DNA of 64,000 nt from positions 1-64,000 of the forward strand of contig UBKJ01000002.1 of NCBI GenBank assembly GCA_900465915.1. The letters are read 5' to 3'. Positions within the stretch are counted from its first letter, which is position 1; each line of letters begins with the position of its first letter. A model generated the notes under the pieces. It had not been told where the DNA came from. It ran no database searches and saw only the letters and a program-made list of their open reading frames with translations. A program made the translations under genes and the position numbers. Shown piece after piece: positions 43,607 through 51,922 of the stretch. Origin of the DNA: Hyphomicrobiales bacterium (GTDB taxonomy: Bacteria; Pseudomonadota; Alphaproteobacteria; Rhizobiales; Rhizobiaceae).

Positions 43607-44530
43607 ATGAACAGGTTCGATATGGACGCGAATGCAAGAGTTCGGCGGCTCGCCGCATGGTCAATTCCGGTCGCCTTCGGCGTCATGGCGCTGAAATATC
43701 TCGCCTATTGGCTGACCGGCTCCATCGCGCTCTATTCGGACGCGCTCGAATCCATCGTCAACGTCATCGCCGCCTTCGGCGCGTGGTGGGCGATCCGCGT
43801 CAGCCAGCTTCCCGCCGACGGCAACCATCCCTTCGGCCATCACAAGGCCGAATATATCTCGGCCGTGGTCGAGGGCGTGCTGATCACCGTGGCGGCGCTG
43901 ATGATCGCGCGCGAGGCGTGGTCGGCGTTGCAGGCTCCGCGCGCCATCGACGCGCCGTGGCTCGGCCTCGCCGTCAACACCGGCGCGGGCGTGGTCAACG
44001 CGGTCTGGGCGACGACGCTGATCCGCACCGGCCGCAGCGCGCGCTCGCCGGCGCTGGAGGCCGACGGCCGCCACATCATGACCGACGTGGTCACCTCCAT
44101 CGGCGTGCTGATCGGCCTCGTCGGCGCGGTGCTGACCGGCTGGGCGGTGCTCGACCCGCTGCTGGCCATATTGGTGGCGCTCAACATCCTCTGGCACGGC
44201 TGGCACGTCATCAATTCCTCGGTGCAGGGGCTGATGGACATCGCCGTCGAGCCGGCGGAGGAGATCCGCATCCGCGATGTGATCTCGGCCAACGCCGCCG
44301 GCGCCATCGAGGTGCACGACCTCAAGACCCGCATCGCCGGCCGTGTCACCTTCATCGAATTCCATTTGGTGGTGGCGGGCGACATGAAGGTCTGCGACGC
44401 CCATCTCATCTGCGACCGCATCGAGGACGCGCTCAAGGACCGCATCAAGAGCGTGCGCGTGGTCATCCATGTCGAGCCGGAGGACAAGGCCAAGCTGCCG
44501 CCGGGCACCAGCGCCGTGCCCTTCGCCTAA
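43607..44530 (+). CDS. Cation diffusion facilitator metal exporter
   Basis: The 307-residue protein has six helices and a cytosolic C-terminal ferredoxin-like domain. The metal-site residues appear in LYSDALESIVNVIAAFGAWW, NHPFGHHKAEYISAVVEG, EADGRHIMTDVVTSIGVLIG, and the C-terminus VHDLKTRIAGRVTFIEFHLV and VVIHVEPED. The DxxxxE (SDALES) and D-x-x-x-D (HIMTDV) pairs suit Fe/Mn/Zn exporters of the FieF/EmfA/MntE group. A TGCATTTGCA palindrome at 43445-43454 lies upstream. Alternative starts are TTG 43595 and ATG 43622. Confidence 0.88.
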   Translation: MNRFDMDANARVRRLAAWSIPVAFGVMALKYLAYWLTGSIALYSDALESIVNVIAAFGAWWAIRVSQLPADGNHPFGHHKAEYISAVVEGVLITVAALMIAREAWSALQAPRAIDAPWLGLAVNTGAGVVNAVWATTLIRTGRSARSPALEADGRHIMTDVVTSIGVLIGLVGAVLTGWAVLDPLLAILVALNILWHGWHVINSSVQGLMDIAVEPAEEIRIRDVISANAAGAIEVHDLKTRIAGRVTFIEFHLVVAGDMKVCDAHLICDRIEDALKDRIKSVRVVIHVEPEDKAKLPPGTSAVPFA

Positions 44531-44583
44531 CGCGGCGAATTGCCGTCTTGCGCGGGCCGCGCCGGCGCGCTAGAAACAAGCCC

Positions 44584-44706
44584 ATGATCGACAAGGACGC
44601 CATTTCCCAGGAACATCCCGCCGCCGTCTCCGGCGCGCGCGCGCATGTTTGCGTCCTCGACTCGCTTCTTGCCCTCGGCCTTAGCGGCGATCGCCGGGCT
44701 CGTTGA
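44584..44706 (+). CDS. leuA leader peptide
   Basis: A 40-codon frame starting MIDKDAISQEHPAAVSGARA contains the segment VCVLDSLLALGLSGD with five Leu residues in ten codons, ending in TGA at 44704-44706. The terminator stem starts inside the stop codon. The arrangement predicts ribosome-mediated attenuation, where leucine shortage stalls the ribosome and prevents terminator formation. At 40 codons it is long for a leader peptide; a shorter start within the frame (GTTTGCGTC region) cannot be excluded. Confidence 0.8.
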   Translation: MIDKDAISQEHPAAVSGARAHVCVLDSLLALGLSGDRRAR

Positions 44707-44758
44707 AAGGAGCGTCCGGCGGTCGATCCCGGTCCCGCCGCGCCCGCTCCTTTCTTTA
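44705..44758 (+). terminator. leuA attenuator terminator
   Basis: GAAAGGAGCG (44705-44714) pairs perfectly with CGCTCCTTTC (44745-44754), followed by TTTACA. It lies directly at the end of the leucine-rich leader and 77 bases before the leuA start. Confidence 0.85.
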
Positions 44759-44835
44759 CAATCCAATCGCGATAGATCATTAAACCCGTGTCCGCGCCCC
44801 ATGCGCGCGGCAGCCGGGAAGAACCGAGAAGAGCC

Positions 44836-46560
44836 ATGAACCAGACCATCCAGTCCCCCACCGCCGCCGACGCCGCCAAGGCCGCCAAGGGCATGCCCGA
44901 CGCCGGCGAGAAATATTCGCCCTTTCCCGCGCCGAAATTCGACGCCCGCACCTGGCCGTCGAAGCGCATCGAAAAAGCGCCGATCTGGTGCTCGGTGGAC
45001 CTGCGCGACGGCAACCAGGCGCTGATCGACCCGATGGGCCACGACCGCAAGGAGCGCATGTTCCGCCTGCTGGTCGACATGGGCTTCCCGGAGATCGAGA
45101 TCGGCTTTCCCTCCGCCTCGCAGACCGATTTCGACTTCTGCCGCTGGTGCATCGAGGAAGGCGACGTGCCGGACCATGTCGACCTGCAGGTGCTGGTGCA
45201 GTGCCGGCCCGAGCTGATCACCCGCACCTTCGAATCGCTCGAGGGCGCGAAGACGCCGATCATCCATTTCTACAACTCGACCAGCGAGCTGCAGCGCCGC
45301 GTGGTCTTCGCCAAGGATGTCGGCGGCATCAAGCGGATCGCCACCGACGCCGCCAAGATGATCATGGACATGGCGGCCAAGGCGGGCGGCGGCTACCGCT
45401 TCCAGTATTCGCCCGAGAGCTTCACCGGCACCGAGCTGGAAGTGGCGCTGGAGATTTGCAACGCCGTCACCGAGATCGTCAGGCCGACCCCGGACAACAG
45501 GCTGATCCTCAACCTGCCCTCCACGGTGGAGATGAACACGCCCAACGTCTACGCCGACCAGATCGAGTGGATGTGCCGCAATCTCGACAATCGCGACAGC
45601 CTGATCATCTCGCTGCATCCGCATAACGACCGCGGCACGGGCATCGCCGCCACCGAATTGGGCCTGATGGCCGGCGCGGACCGCGTCGAGGGCACGCTGT
45701 TCGGCAATGGCGAGCGCACCGGCAATGTCGACGTGGTGACGCTGGCGCTGAACATGTACACGCAGGGCATCGACCCCAAGCTCGACTGCACCGACATCAA
45801 CCGGATGAAGGACGTCTACGAATATTCCAACCAGATGAAGATCGGCGAGCGGCACCCTTACGTGGGCGAGCTGGTCTACACCGCCTTCTCCGGCTCGCAT
45901 CAGGACGCGATCAACAAGGGCATGAAGGCGCGCAAGTCGGCCAATTCGCCGGTCTGGGAAGTGCCTTACCTGCCGATCGACCCGCAGGACGTCGGCCGCT
46001 CCTACGAGGCGATCATCCGCATCAATTCGCAGTCGGGCAAGGGCGGCATCGCCTATATTCTGCAGGCCGATTACGGGCTCAACCTGCCGCGCAACCTGCA
46101 GGTGGAGTTCCGCGAGATCATCCAGCAGATCACCGACGAGGAAGGCAAGGAATTGCCGTCCAAGCGCATCTATGACGAGTTCCAGAAGCACTACGTCACC
46201 CAGCCCGACGCGCGCATCAAGTTCGTCGACCACCACACCGTGGCCGATCCCGAGAACAAGGGCCGCCGCATCGTCACCGCCGAGATCACCGACAACGGCG
46301 TGACGAAGAACATCGAGGGCCGCGGCACCGGCCCGGTCGACGGTTTCGTCGACGCGCTGTCGAAATATCTGGGCGTGAAGCTCTCGGTGGTGGATTATTC
46401 CGAGCACTCGCTGCAGCAGGGCTCGGACGCCTCGGCCATCGCCTATGTCGAGGTGGCGCATCCGGGCGGCAAGCTGTTCGGCGTCGCCGTCAACGACAAT
46501 ATCGTCAGCGCCTCGCTGGAGGCCATCGTCTCGGCCGCCAACCGGGTGATCGCGCTCTGA
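44836..46560 (+). CDS. leuA: 2-isopropylmalate synthase
   Basis: The 574-residue protein is the long LeuA type 2 form. The catalytic HMGL-like barrel shows PIWCSVDLRDGNQALIDPMG, DMGFPEIEIGFPSASQTDFD, LQVLVQCRPEL, LNLPSTVEMNTPNVYADQIE, SLHPHNDRGTGIAATELGLM and GTLFGNGERTGNVDVVTLAL. The C-terminal regulatory domain follows (IKFVDHHTVADPENKGRRIV, DASAIAYVEVAHPGGKLFGV) and binds leucine for feedback inhibition. It condenses acetyl-CoA with 2-oxoisovalerate. Expression is probably attenuated at the upstream leader. Confidence 0.97.
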   Translation: MNQTIQSPTAADAAKAAKGMPDAGEKYSPFPAPKFDARTWPSKRIEKAPIWCSVDLRDGNQALIDPMGHDRKERMFRLLVDMGFPEIEIGFPSASQTDFDFCRWCIEEGDVPDHVDLQVLVQCRPELITRTFESLEGAKTPIIHFYNSTSELQRRVVFAKDVGGIKRIATDAAKMIMDMAAKAGGGYRFQYSPESFTGTELEVALEICNAVTEIVRPTPDNRLILNLPSTVEMNTPNVYADQIEWMCRNLDNRDSLIISLHPHNDRGTGIAATELGLMAGADRVEGTLFGNGERTGNVDVVTLALNMYTQGIDPKLDCTDINRMKDVYEYSNQMKIGERHPYVGELVYTAFSGSHQDAINKGMKARKSANSPVWEVPYLPIDPQDVGRSYEAIIRINSQSGKGGIAYILQADYGLNLPRNLQVEFREIIQQITDEEGKELPSKRIYDEFQKHYVTQPDARIKFVDHHTVADPENKGRRIVTAEITDNGVTKNIEGRGTGPVDGFVDALSKYLGVKLSVVDYSEHSLQQGSDASAIAYVEVAHPGGKLFGVAVNDNIVSASLEAIVSAANRVIAL

Positions 46561-46585
46561 GCGGACTTATATCAAGAACTTGAAA

Positions 46586-46609
46586 AGGCGGGCTTCGGCC
46601 CGCTTTTTT
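46586..46609. terminator. Bidirectional terminator leuA / phosphoesterase
   Basis: GCGGGC-TTCG-GCCCGC (46588-46603) is flanked by AAAAG upstream and TTTTTT downstream. The T run ends leuA 27 bases after its stop, and the A run serves the minus-strand phosphoesterase ending at 46615. Confidence 0.9.
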
Positions 46610-46614
46610 AATGC

Positions 46615-47517
46615 TCAATAAAGCCGCGTCTCGCCGATCTTGACGATGCGCTCGTCGGCGTCGACGACGCCGTGCTGCTCCCACAGGCAGGACCAGCCGC
46701 CGCCGGGGGCGCGGTCGATGTCGAACAGGTTGTAGCGCGCCGGCGGCTTGTGGCCGCCGAAATTCTGGCTGGCGGAAGGCACGCAGATCACCGGCACGTC
46801 GCCATGCGGCCCGGGCATGTCGTAGCGGGTGGCGAGGTGGGTGTGGCCGTGCAGGACCAGCTCCGCCCCGTAGGAGCGGACGACGCGCTGGAAGCGGCGG
46901 ATGCCGTAGAGGCGCTTGTGCGCCGGGGTCGCGCCGCGGATCGGCGGATGGTGGATCATGACGACGCGGAACAGGCCGCGTGAGCCTGCCTCCTCCAGCA
47001 TGCCGGCGAGCCGCCGCGCCTGGCCGGTGAGGAAATCGCCGCTGGCCATAAAGGGGCCGGTGGCGCGGGCCGACGACACGCCGATCAGCGCCAGCGGCCC
47101 CCGCGCGCGCAGATAGGGGAATTGCGGCCGCTCGCCGTGATTGTCGACGCCGTCGCCGCGCATCCACGGCTCCCATTTGCGGCAGGCCTTGTTGAGCGCG
47201 CCGGGCACATAGGCGTCGTGATTGCCGGGCACGACCGAGACGTTTTCGGGATCGCCGAGCCGCGCCAGCCAGTCGCGGGCGATGTCGAGCTCCAGGTTCA
47301 GCGCCAGGTTGACGAGGTCGCCGGTGACGGCGATCTGGTCGGGCGCATGGGCCAGCATGTCGGCGACCAGCGCGTCCAGCACCGTGCCGCCCATGGCGTT
47401 CCTGCGGTTCTTGAGCCAGTTGACATAGCCGGTGACGCGCTTGGAGGCCAGCTCGTGAAAGCGCACGCGGGGCAGGGGCGACAGGTGGATGTCGGATATG
47501 TGGGCGAGACGGACCAT
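46615..47517 (-). CDS. Calcineurin-like metallophosphoesterase
   Basis: The 300-residue enzyme carries the whole dimetal motif set: RLAHISDIHLSPLPR (D-x-H), VTGDLVNL (GD), VVPGNHDAY (GNHD), VVMIHHPPI (H) and LVLHGHTHLA (GHxH). The family includes cAMP/phosphodiester phosphodiesterases such as CpdA. The substrate is not deducible. It is monocistronic, converges with leuA and is divergent from the NUDIX gene. Confidence 0.9.
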   Translation of the reverse strand: MVRLAHISDIHLSPLPRVRFHELASKRVTGYVNWLKNRRNAMGGTVLDALVADMLAHAPDQIAVTGDLVNLALNLELDIARDWLARLGDPENVSVVPGNHDAYVPGALNKACRKWEPWMRGDGVDNHGERPQFPYLRARGPLALIGVSSARATGPFMASGDFLTGQARRLAGMLEEAGSRGLFRVVMIHHPPIRGATPAHKRLYGIRRFQRVVRSYGAELVLHGHTHLATRYDMPGPHGDVPVICVPSASQNFGGHKPPARYNLFDIDRAPGGGWSCLWEQHGVVDADERIVKIGETRLY

Positions 47518-47613
47518 GCGCCTCGTTTAGAGCATTTCGCGCGCCAGTGGAATTGCTTGACGCCGCCTGATTGCGCGCGCAGAAAGCGAAAAGGCGCAAC
47601 GGAGAGGTTTGGC

Positions 47614-48072
47614 ATGCGGCGGATTCGCCATGTGATGTTTCATACGTGGTTCCTGCTGCGCCGGCCGATGACGCTCGGCGTGCGCGGGCTGGTCTATGAC
47701 GAGGCGAACAATTCCGTGTTCCTGGTGCGCCACACCTATGTGCCGGGCTGGCAATTGCCCGGCGGCGGGGTGGAGCGCGGCGAGACTTTTGGCGAGGCGC
47801 TGGAGAAGGAGCTGCGCGAGGAGGCCAATATCGAGCTGACCGGGCGGCCGCAACTCTTCGCGCTCTACAAGAACGAGCACGCCTCGCCGCGCGACCATGT
47901 GGCGCTCTATGTCTGCCGGTCGTTCCGCCAGACCGCGCCGCGCCTGCCGGACAAGGAGATCGCCGAATGCGGCTTCTTCCCCCTCGACGACCTGCCCGAC
48001 GGCGTCACGCCCTCGACGCTGCGCCGCCTTCAGGAGGCGCTGCACGACCTGGAGCCGCTGCCGCATTGGTGA
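47614..48072 (+). CDS. NUDIX hydrolase
   Basis: ATG 47614 after GGAGAGG gives 152 residues. The Nudix box reads GGGVERGETFGEALEKELREE and ends with ANIEL, matching GX5EX7REUXEEXGU except for Asn-Ile in place of the final Gly. N-terminal VFLVRHTYVPGWQLPG and C-terminal CGFFPLDDLPDG are typical of small NUDIX enzymes acting on nucleoside-diphosphate derivatives. The last 68 bases overlap the converging glutathionyl-hydroquinone reductase gene. Confidence 0.88.
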   Translation: MRRIRHVMFHTWFLLRRPMTLGVRGLVYDEANNSVFLVRHTYVPGWQLPGGGVERGETFGEALEKELREEANIELTGRPQLFALYKNEHASPRDHVALYVCRSFRQTAPRLPDKEIAECGFFPLDDLPDGVTPSTLRRLQEALHDLEPLPHW

Positions 48073-49045
48073 GATGCTCCCGCCCGTGCGGGGCGGCGAA
48101 GTCGATCTCCGGCCCGAGCGGGACGACGCCGGTCGGGTTGATGGTCTTGTGGCTGCGGTAATAATGGCCCTTGATATGGTCGAGATGCACGGTCGCCGCC
48201 ACGCCGGGCGTCTGGTAGAGGTCGCGCGTATAGGCCCAGAGGTTGGGATAGTCGGCGATGCGGCGCAGGTTGCACTTGAAATGGCCGACATAGACCGGAT
48301 CGAAGCGGACGAGCGTGGTGAAAAACCGCCAGTCGGCCTCGGTGAGGCGCGGGCCGGTCAGGTAGCGGCTGCGGGACAGCCGGTCCTCCAGCGCGTCGAG
48401 CGCCGAAAACACCTGCCCGAAGGCCTCCTCATAGGCCTCCTGCGTGGTGGCGAAGCCGGCGCGATAGACGCCGTTGTTGACGTTGGGATAGATGAAGTCG
48501 TTGAGCGCGTCGATCTCGCCGCGCAGGCCCTCGGGGTAGAAGTCGACCGCCGCGCCGCCGCAGGCGTCGAAGGCGCTGTTGAGCATGCGGATGATCTCGG
48601 AGGATTCGTTGGAGACGATGGTTTTTCGCGCCTTGTCCCACAGGACCGGCACGGTGACGCGGCCGGAATAGGCGGGGTCGGCGCGGGTGTAGATCTCGTA
48701 GAGACGCTTGGCGCCGTAGAGCGCGTCGCCGGTCGAGCCGCTGGTCCCGTAGAAGGTCCAGCCTTCCTCGGCCATGACGAAATCGACCACCGAGACGGAG
48801 ATGGCCTCCTCGAGCTTCTTCAGCGCGCGGAAGATCAGCGTGCGGTGCGCCCAGGGGCAGGCGTAGGAGACGTAGAGGTGATAGCGGCCCGGCTCGGCCC
48901 GGAAGCCGCCTTCGCCGCTCGGGCCGGGGCCGCCGTCGGAGGTGACCCAGTTGCGGAACTGCGCCTTGGAGCGCTCGAAGCGGCCCTTGCTGCTTTCGGT
49001 GTCGTACCAGACGTCACGCCATTTTCCGTCGACCAGAAGTCCCAT
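48005..49045 (-). CDS. Glutathionyl-hydroquinone reductase (YqjG/PcpF type)
   Basis: The 346-residue protein has the Xi-class GST layout. The active-site motif is YVSYACPWAHRTLIFRALKK (Cys-Pro-Trp), with TVPVLWDKARKTIVSNESSE, IIRML in the thioredoxin half, and in the helical half YPNVNNGVYRAGFATTQEAY and LTEADWRFFTTLVRFDPVYV. It reduces glutathionyl-hydroquinones and so protects against quinones. The C-terminal 30 residues (after PEIDFAAPHGREHL) are Ala-rich and lie in the overlap with the NUDIX gene. Confidence 0.92.
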   Translation of the reverse strand: MGLLVDGKWRDVWYDTESSKGRFERSKAQFRNWVTSDGGPGPSGEGGFRAEPGRYHLYVSYACPWAHRTLIFRALKKLEEAISVSVVDFVMAEEGWTFYGTSGSTGDALYGAKRLYEIYTRADPAYSGRVTVPVLWDKARKTIVSNESSEIIRMLNSAFDACGGAAVDFYPEGLRGEIDALNDFIYPNVNNGVYRAGFATTQEAYEEAFGQVFSALDALEDRLSRSRYLTGPRLTEADWRFFTTLVRFDPVYVGHFKCNLRRIADYPNLWAYTRDLYQTPGVAATVHLDHIKGHYYRSHKTINPTGVVPLGPEIDFAAPHGREHLTNAAAAPGRAAPPEGGAASRA

Positions 49046-49221
49046 GCCGCAATCTCCTTTTCGGCGGAAAGTCTAGGCGAAAATCGCGCATTTTGCAGCC
49101 GCCCGAACCGTAAACACTGTGTCGCGCCCGCCAAAACGGCGGTCCGGGCCGCCGAAATGAAAAAACCGCTTCACCTCGGCCGGTTTTGATGCTACCCGTG
49201 CGCCGCTCAAGGAGAACGCGC

Positions 49222-49325
49222 GTGATCGGACTGGCCTTCAACCGACGATGAATAGAGCCTGCGCTTTGGCGCAGACGGCTTCCGTCGGCCTTATGGCCAA
49301 TCGACTTCTCCCATTGCGATCCTAG
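49222..49325 (+). other. Possible coupled leader ORFs before the GNAT gene
   Basis: After AAGGAG (49209-49214) a GTG at 49222 opens a nine-codon frame (MIGLAFNRR). It ends in an ATGA overlap with a 25-codon frame (MNRACALAQTASVGLMANRL and LPLRS) that stops at 49325, two bases before the GNAT start. The spacing suggests translational coupling. Frames this short may be accidental. The rest of 49046-49327 holds no other recognisable gene. Confidence 0.3.
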
Positions 49326-49327
49326 CC

Positions 49328-49834
49328 ATGCAGCAGCTTGAACTGACCTACGCGCAGGAAGACCCCGCGCACGACGCCGAAATCGAAGCCATCAACGCCG
49401 AGGCCTTCGGGCCGGGGCGCTTCGCCCGCGCGGCGCATTTCATCCGCGAGGGCGGGCCGCACGACCTGTCGCTGTCCTTCGTGGCGCTGAAGGGCGGGGC
49501 GGTGGTCGCCTCGGTGCGGCTCACCCCCGTCGTCGTCGGCCGCACGCCGGCGCTGCTTCTCGGCCCGCTCGCCGTGCGGCCGGAATGGAAAAACCGCGGC
49601 ATCGGCAAGGCGCTGATGCGCATGGCGATGGAGGCGGCGAAAAAGGCCGGCCACCGGCTGGTCGTGCTGGTCGGCGACGAACCCTATTACGCGCCCTTCG
49701 GCTTCCGCACGATCAGGCCCGGCTCCATGACCATGCCGGCGCCGGTCGATCCGCGCCGCTTCCTCGCCTGCGAATTGGTCGAGGGCGCGCTCAACGGCGT
49801 CTCCGGCGCGGTGAAGCACGCAAGCCGCGCCTGA
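49328..49834 (+). CDS. GNAT N-acetyltransferase (YhbS-like)
   Basis: The 168-residue protein shows the GNAT fold: ALKGGAVVASVRLTPVVVGR, LLLGPLAVRPEWKNRGIGKA (acetyl-CoA loop RxxGxG/A as RGIGKA), LVGDEPYYAPFGFRTIRPG and MPAPVDPRRFLACELVEGAL. This matches the YhbS group, whose substrates are unknown. It lies between the reductase and the converging vWA membrane operon. Confidence 0.88.
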   Translation: MQQLELTYAQEDPAHDAEIEAINAEAFGPGRFARAAHFIREGGPHDLSLSFVALKGGAVVASVRLTPVVVGRTPALLLGPLAVRPEWKNRGIGKALMRMAMEAAKKAGHRLVVLVGDEPYYAPFGFRTIRPGSMTMPAPVDPRRFLACELVEGALNGVSGAVKHASRA

Positions 49835-51910
49835 TCAGCGCCCCTCGCGCCACCACAGGCCGCCCAGCAGGAACAGAAGCGCCGCCAGCGCCGCGAAGCC
49901 GGAGAAGAGCGGCAGGCGGTTGACGCTTTTCAATTCCGTGTCGGCGGTCTGGCGCAGGCCGATCCAGTCGCTTCCCGTGGCCGTGCGGCCGGGCTCGACG
50001 GCGGCGATGGCCGGGGCGCGGGGCGCGTCGCCGGCGTCGGCGTGCAGGCGGCGCACCGAGCCGCCGGTGGCTTCGGCCAGCGGCTGCAATTTCTTTTCGG
50101 TCGAGATGCTGTCAGCGAATTCCGGCGCGTCGACCGGGCCGACATGGGCCAGCGCCTCGTAGTCGCCGTTCCTCACCCGGAAAATGCCGATCTCGTCGGT
50201 CTGCAGCGCGGCCTCGAACAGGCCGGGCTCGCCGGGCGCGAGCTTCAGCGTCACGGTCTTGCCCGAGGGCGTCGTCACCGTGGCCGGGCCGGGATCGTCG
50301 CTCATGGTCTGGCGGCGCACGGTGAGGCTGCGGCCGCCGCCGCTCGCCGTCAGCGCCTCCTCCTCCAGCTCCGGCTCCTGCATCAGCCAATGGGCGATGC
50401 GGCGGTAGAGCGCGGCGTAGGGGCCGCCGCCCTCGAAGCCGCGCGCCCACAGCCAGCCCTGGTCGGAAAGGAACATGCCGACGCGGCCCTTGCCGACGCG
50501 GCTCAGCACCAGAAGCGGCTTGCCGTCGGCGCCGCTCATCACCGTCTCGCCCTGCGGGGCCTCGATGTCGATGGTGCGGAACCAGCGGCTCCAATGCGGC
50601 GGCTCCTGGTCGCCGCCCTGCAGGCCGCGCGTGACGGGGTGGCGCTTGCCGAGGTCGGTGAGGCGCGGATAGAAGGCCTTCTCGGTCACCGTCCCGGTCG
50701 GCATGGCGGGCAGGGCGCTTTCGAGCGGCGTGCGGGCGATGGACATGTCGCCGGCATATTCCGGCCCGGCGGCCACCAGCAGCGCGCCGCCGTTCTCCAC
50801 ATATTGTGCGATATAATCGTAATAGAGCAGCGGCAGCACGTCGCGATGCTGGTAGCGGTCGAAGATGATGAGGTCGAACTCGTTGACCTTGTCGACGAAC
50901 AATTCGCGCGTCGGGAAGGCGATCAGCGACAATTCGTTGATCGGCGTGCCGTCCTGCTTCTCGGGCGGCCGCAGGATGGTGAAATGCACGAGATCGACCG
51001 AAGCGTCGGACTTGAGCAGGTTGCGCCAGGTGCGCTCGCCATTGTGCGGCTCGCCCGAAACGAGAAGCACGCGCAGGTTCTCGCGCACGCCGTCGACGGT
51101 GGCCACCGCGCTGTTGTTGGCGGCGCTGACCTCGCCGGGGAGCGCCGGGGTGGCCACCTCGACGATGTTGACGCCGGCGCGCGGCAGGTTGATCGTGAAG
51201 CCCGTCTCGCGGCCCACCGTCGCCTCTTCGCGCGCCACCGTCTCGCCGTTGACGCGGATGTCGACGGGGGCGACGGCGCCGAGGCTCTTGCCCTCGTCCA
51301 GCACGGTGAAGGACATGGCGAGCGGCTTGCCGCTGATGCCGTAGCGCGGGGCCTTGACGAAGCGGATGCGGCGGTCGAACTCGTCCGGGCGGCCGGTGAT
51401 CAGCGCATGCACCGGCGCGTCGAAGCCGAGCGCCGTCGGATTGGCGGGGATGTCGTGCGCCTGCCCGTCGGTGATGAGGATGGCGCCGCCGACCCGCGAC
51501 GGCGGCACATCCTGAAGCGCGCGCGACAGGGGCCCGAAGAGCCGCGTGGCGTAGCCGGGGTCGCTGTCGCTCGGCGCGCCGGCCTCGATCACCCGCGTCT
51601 CGAATTGCGGCAGGGCGGCGAGCCGGTCCTTGATTTGCTTCAGCGCCGCGTCGGCGTCGGCCCGGCGGCCGCCCAGCTCCTGGCTCTGGCTGCGGTCCAC
51701 CACCACGGCGACGACGCTCTTGAGCGGGGCGCGCTTTTCGCTGATCAACACGGGGTTGAACAGGGCCAGCCCCAGCGTCAGCGCCGCCAGCAGGCGCAGG
51801 AGGCCGCCGCGCAGGCGCAAGGCGAGCGTGACCAGCGTCAGCAGCGCCAGCGGGGCCAGCAAAACGGCCAGCCAGAGGGGGGAGAAAAAAGGTTCCAGCG
51901 CGACGCTCAT
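49835..51910 (-). CDS. Large membrane protein with vWA-like and glutamine-amidotransferase-like domains
   Basis: The 691-residue protein has two N-terminal helices (SPLWLAVLLAPLALLTLVTL, LLRLLAALTLGLALFNPVLI), a periplasmic vWA-like domain starting VVAVVVDRSQSQELGG (a D-x-S-x-S MIDAS-like motif) and GGAILITDGQAHDI. A class-I amidotransferase-like segment follows (LIIFDRYQHRDVLPLLYYDY, GALLVAAGPEYAG), and the C-terminal anchor is GFAALAALLFLLGGLWWREG. It is the last gene of the MoxR-DUF58-DUF4159 operon. The function is unknown; related operons affect envelope integrity. Confidence 0.8.
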   Translation of the reverse strand: MSVALEPFFSPLWLAVLLAPLALLTLVTLALRLRGGLLRLLAALTLGLALFNPVLISEKRAPLKSVVAVVVDRSQSQELGGRRADADAALKQIKDRLAALPQFETRVIEAGAPSDSDPGYATRLFGPLSRALQDVPPSRVGGAILITDGQAHDIPANPTALGFDAPVHALITGRPDEFDRRIRFVKAPRYGISGKPLAMSFTVLDEGKSLGAVAPVDIRVNGETVAREEATVGRETGFTINLPRAGVNIVEVATPALPGEVSAANNSAVATVDGVRENLRVLLVSGEPHNGERTWRNLLKSDASVDLVHFTILRPPEKQDGTPINELSLIAFPTRELFVDKVNEFDLIIFDRYQHRDVLPLLYYDYIAQYVENGGALLVAAGPEYAGDMSIARTPLESALPAMPTGTVTEKAFYPRLTDLGKRHPVTRGLQGGDQEPPHWSRWFRTIDIEAPQGETVMSGADGKPLLVLSRVGKGRVGMFLSDQGWLWARGFEGGGPYAALYRRIAHWLMQEPELEEEALTASGGGRSLTVRRQTMSDDPGPATVTTPSGKTVTLKLAPGEPGLFEAALQTDEIGIFRVRNGDYEALAHVGPVDAPEFADSISTEKKLQPLAEATGGSVRRLHADAGDAPRAPAIAAVEPGRTATGSDWIGLRQTADTELKSVNRLPLFSGFAALAALLFLLGGLWWREGR

Positions 51911-51922
51911 GCCTGCTCCCGC

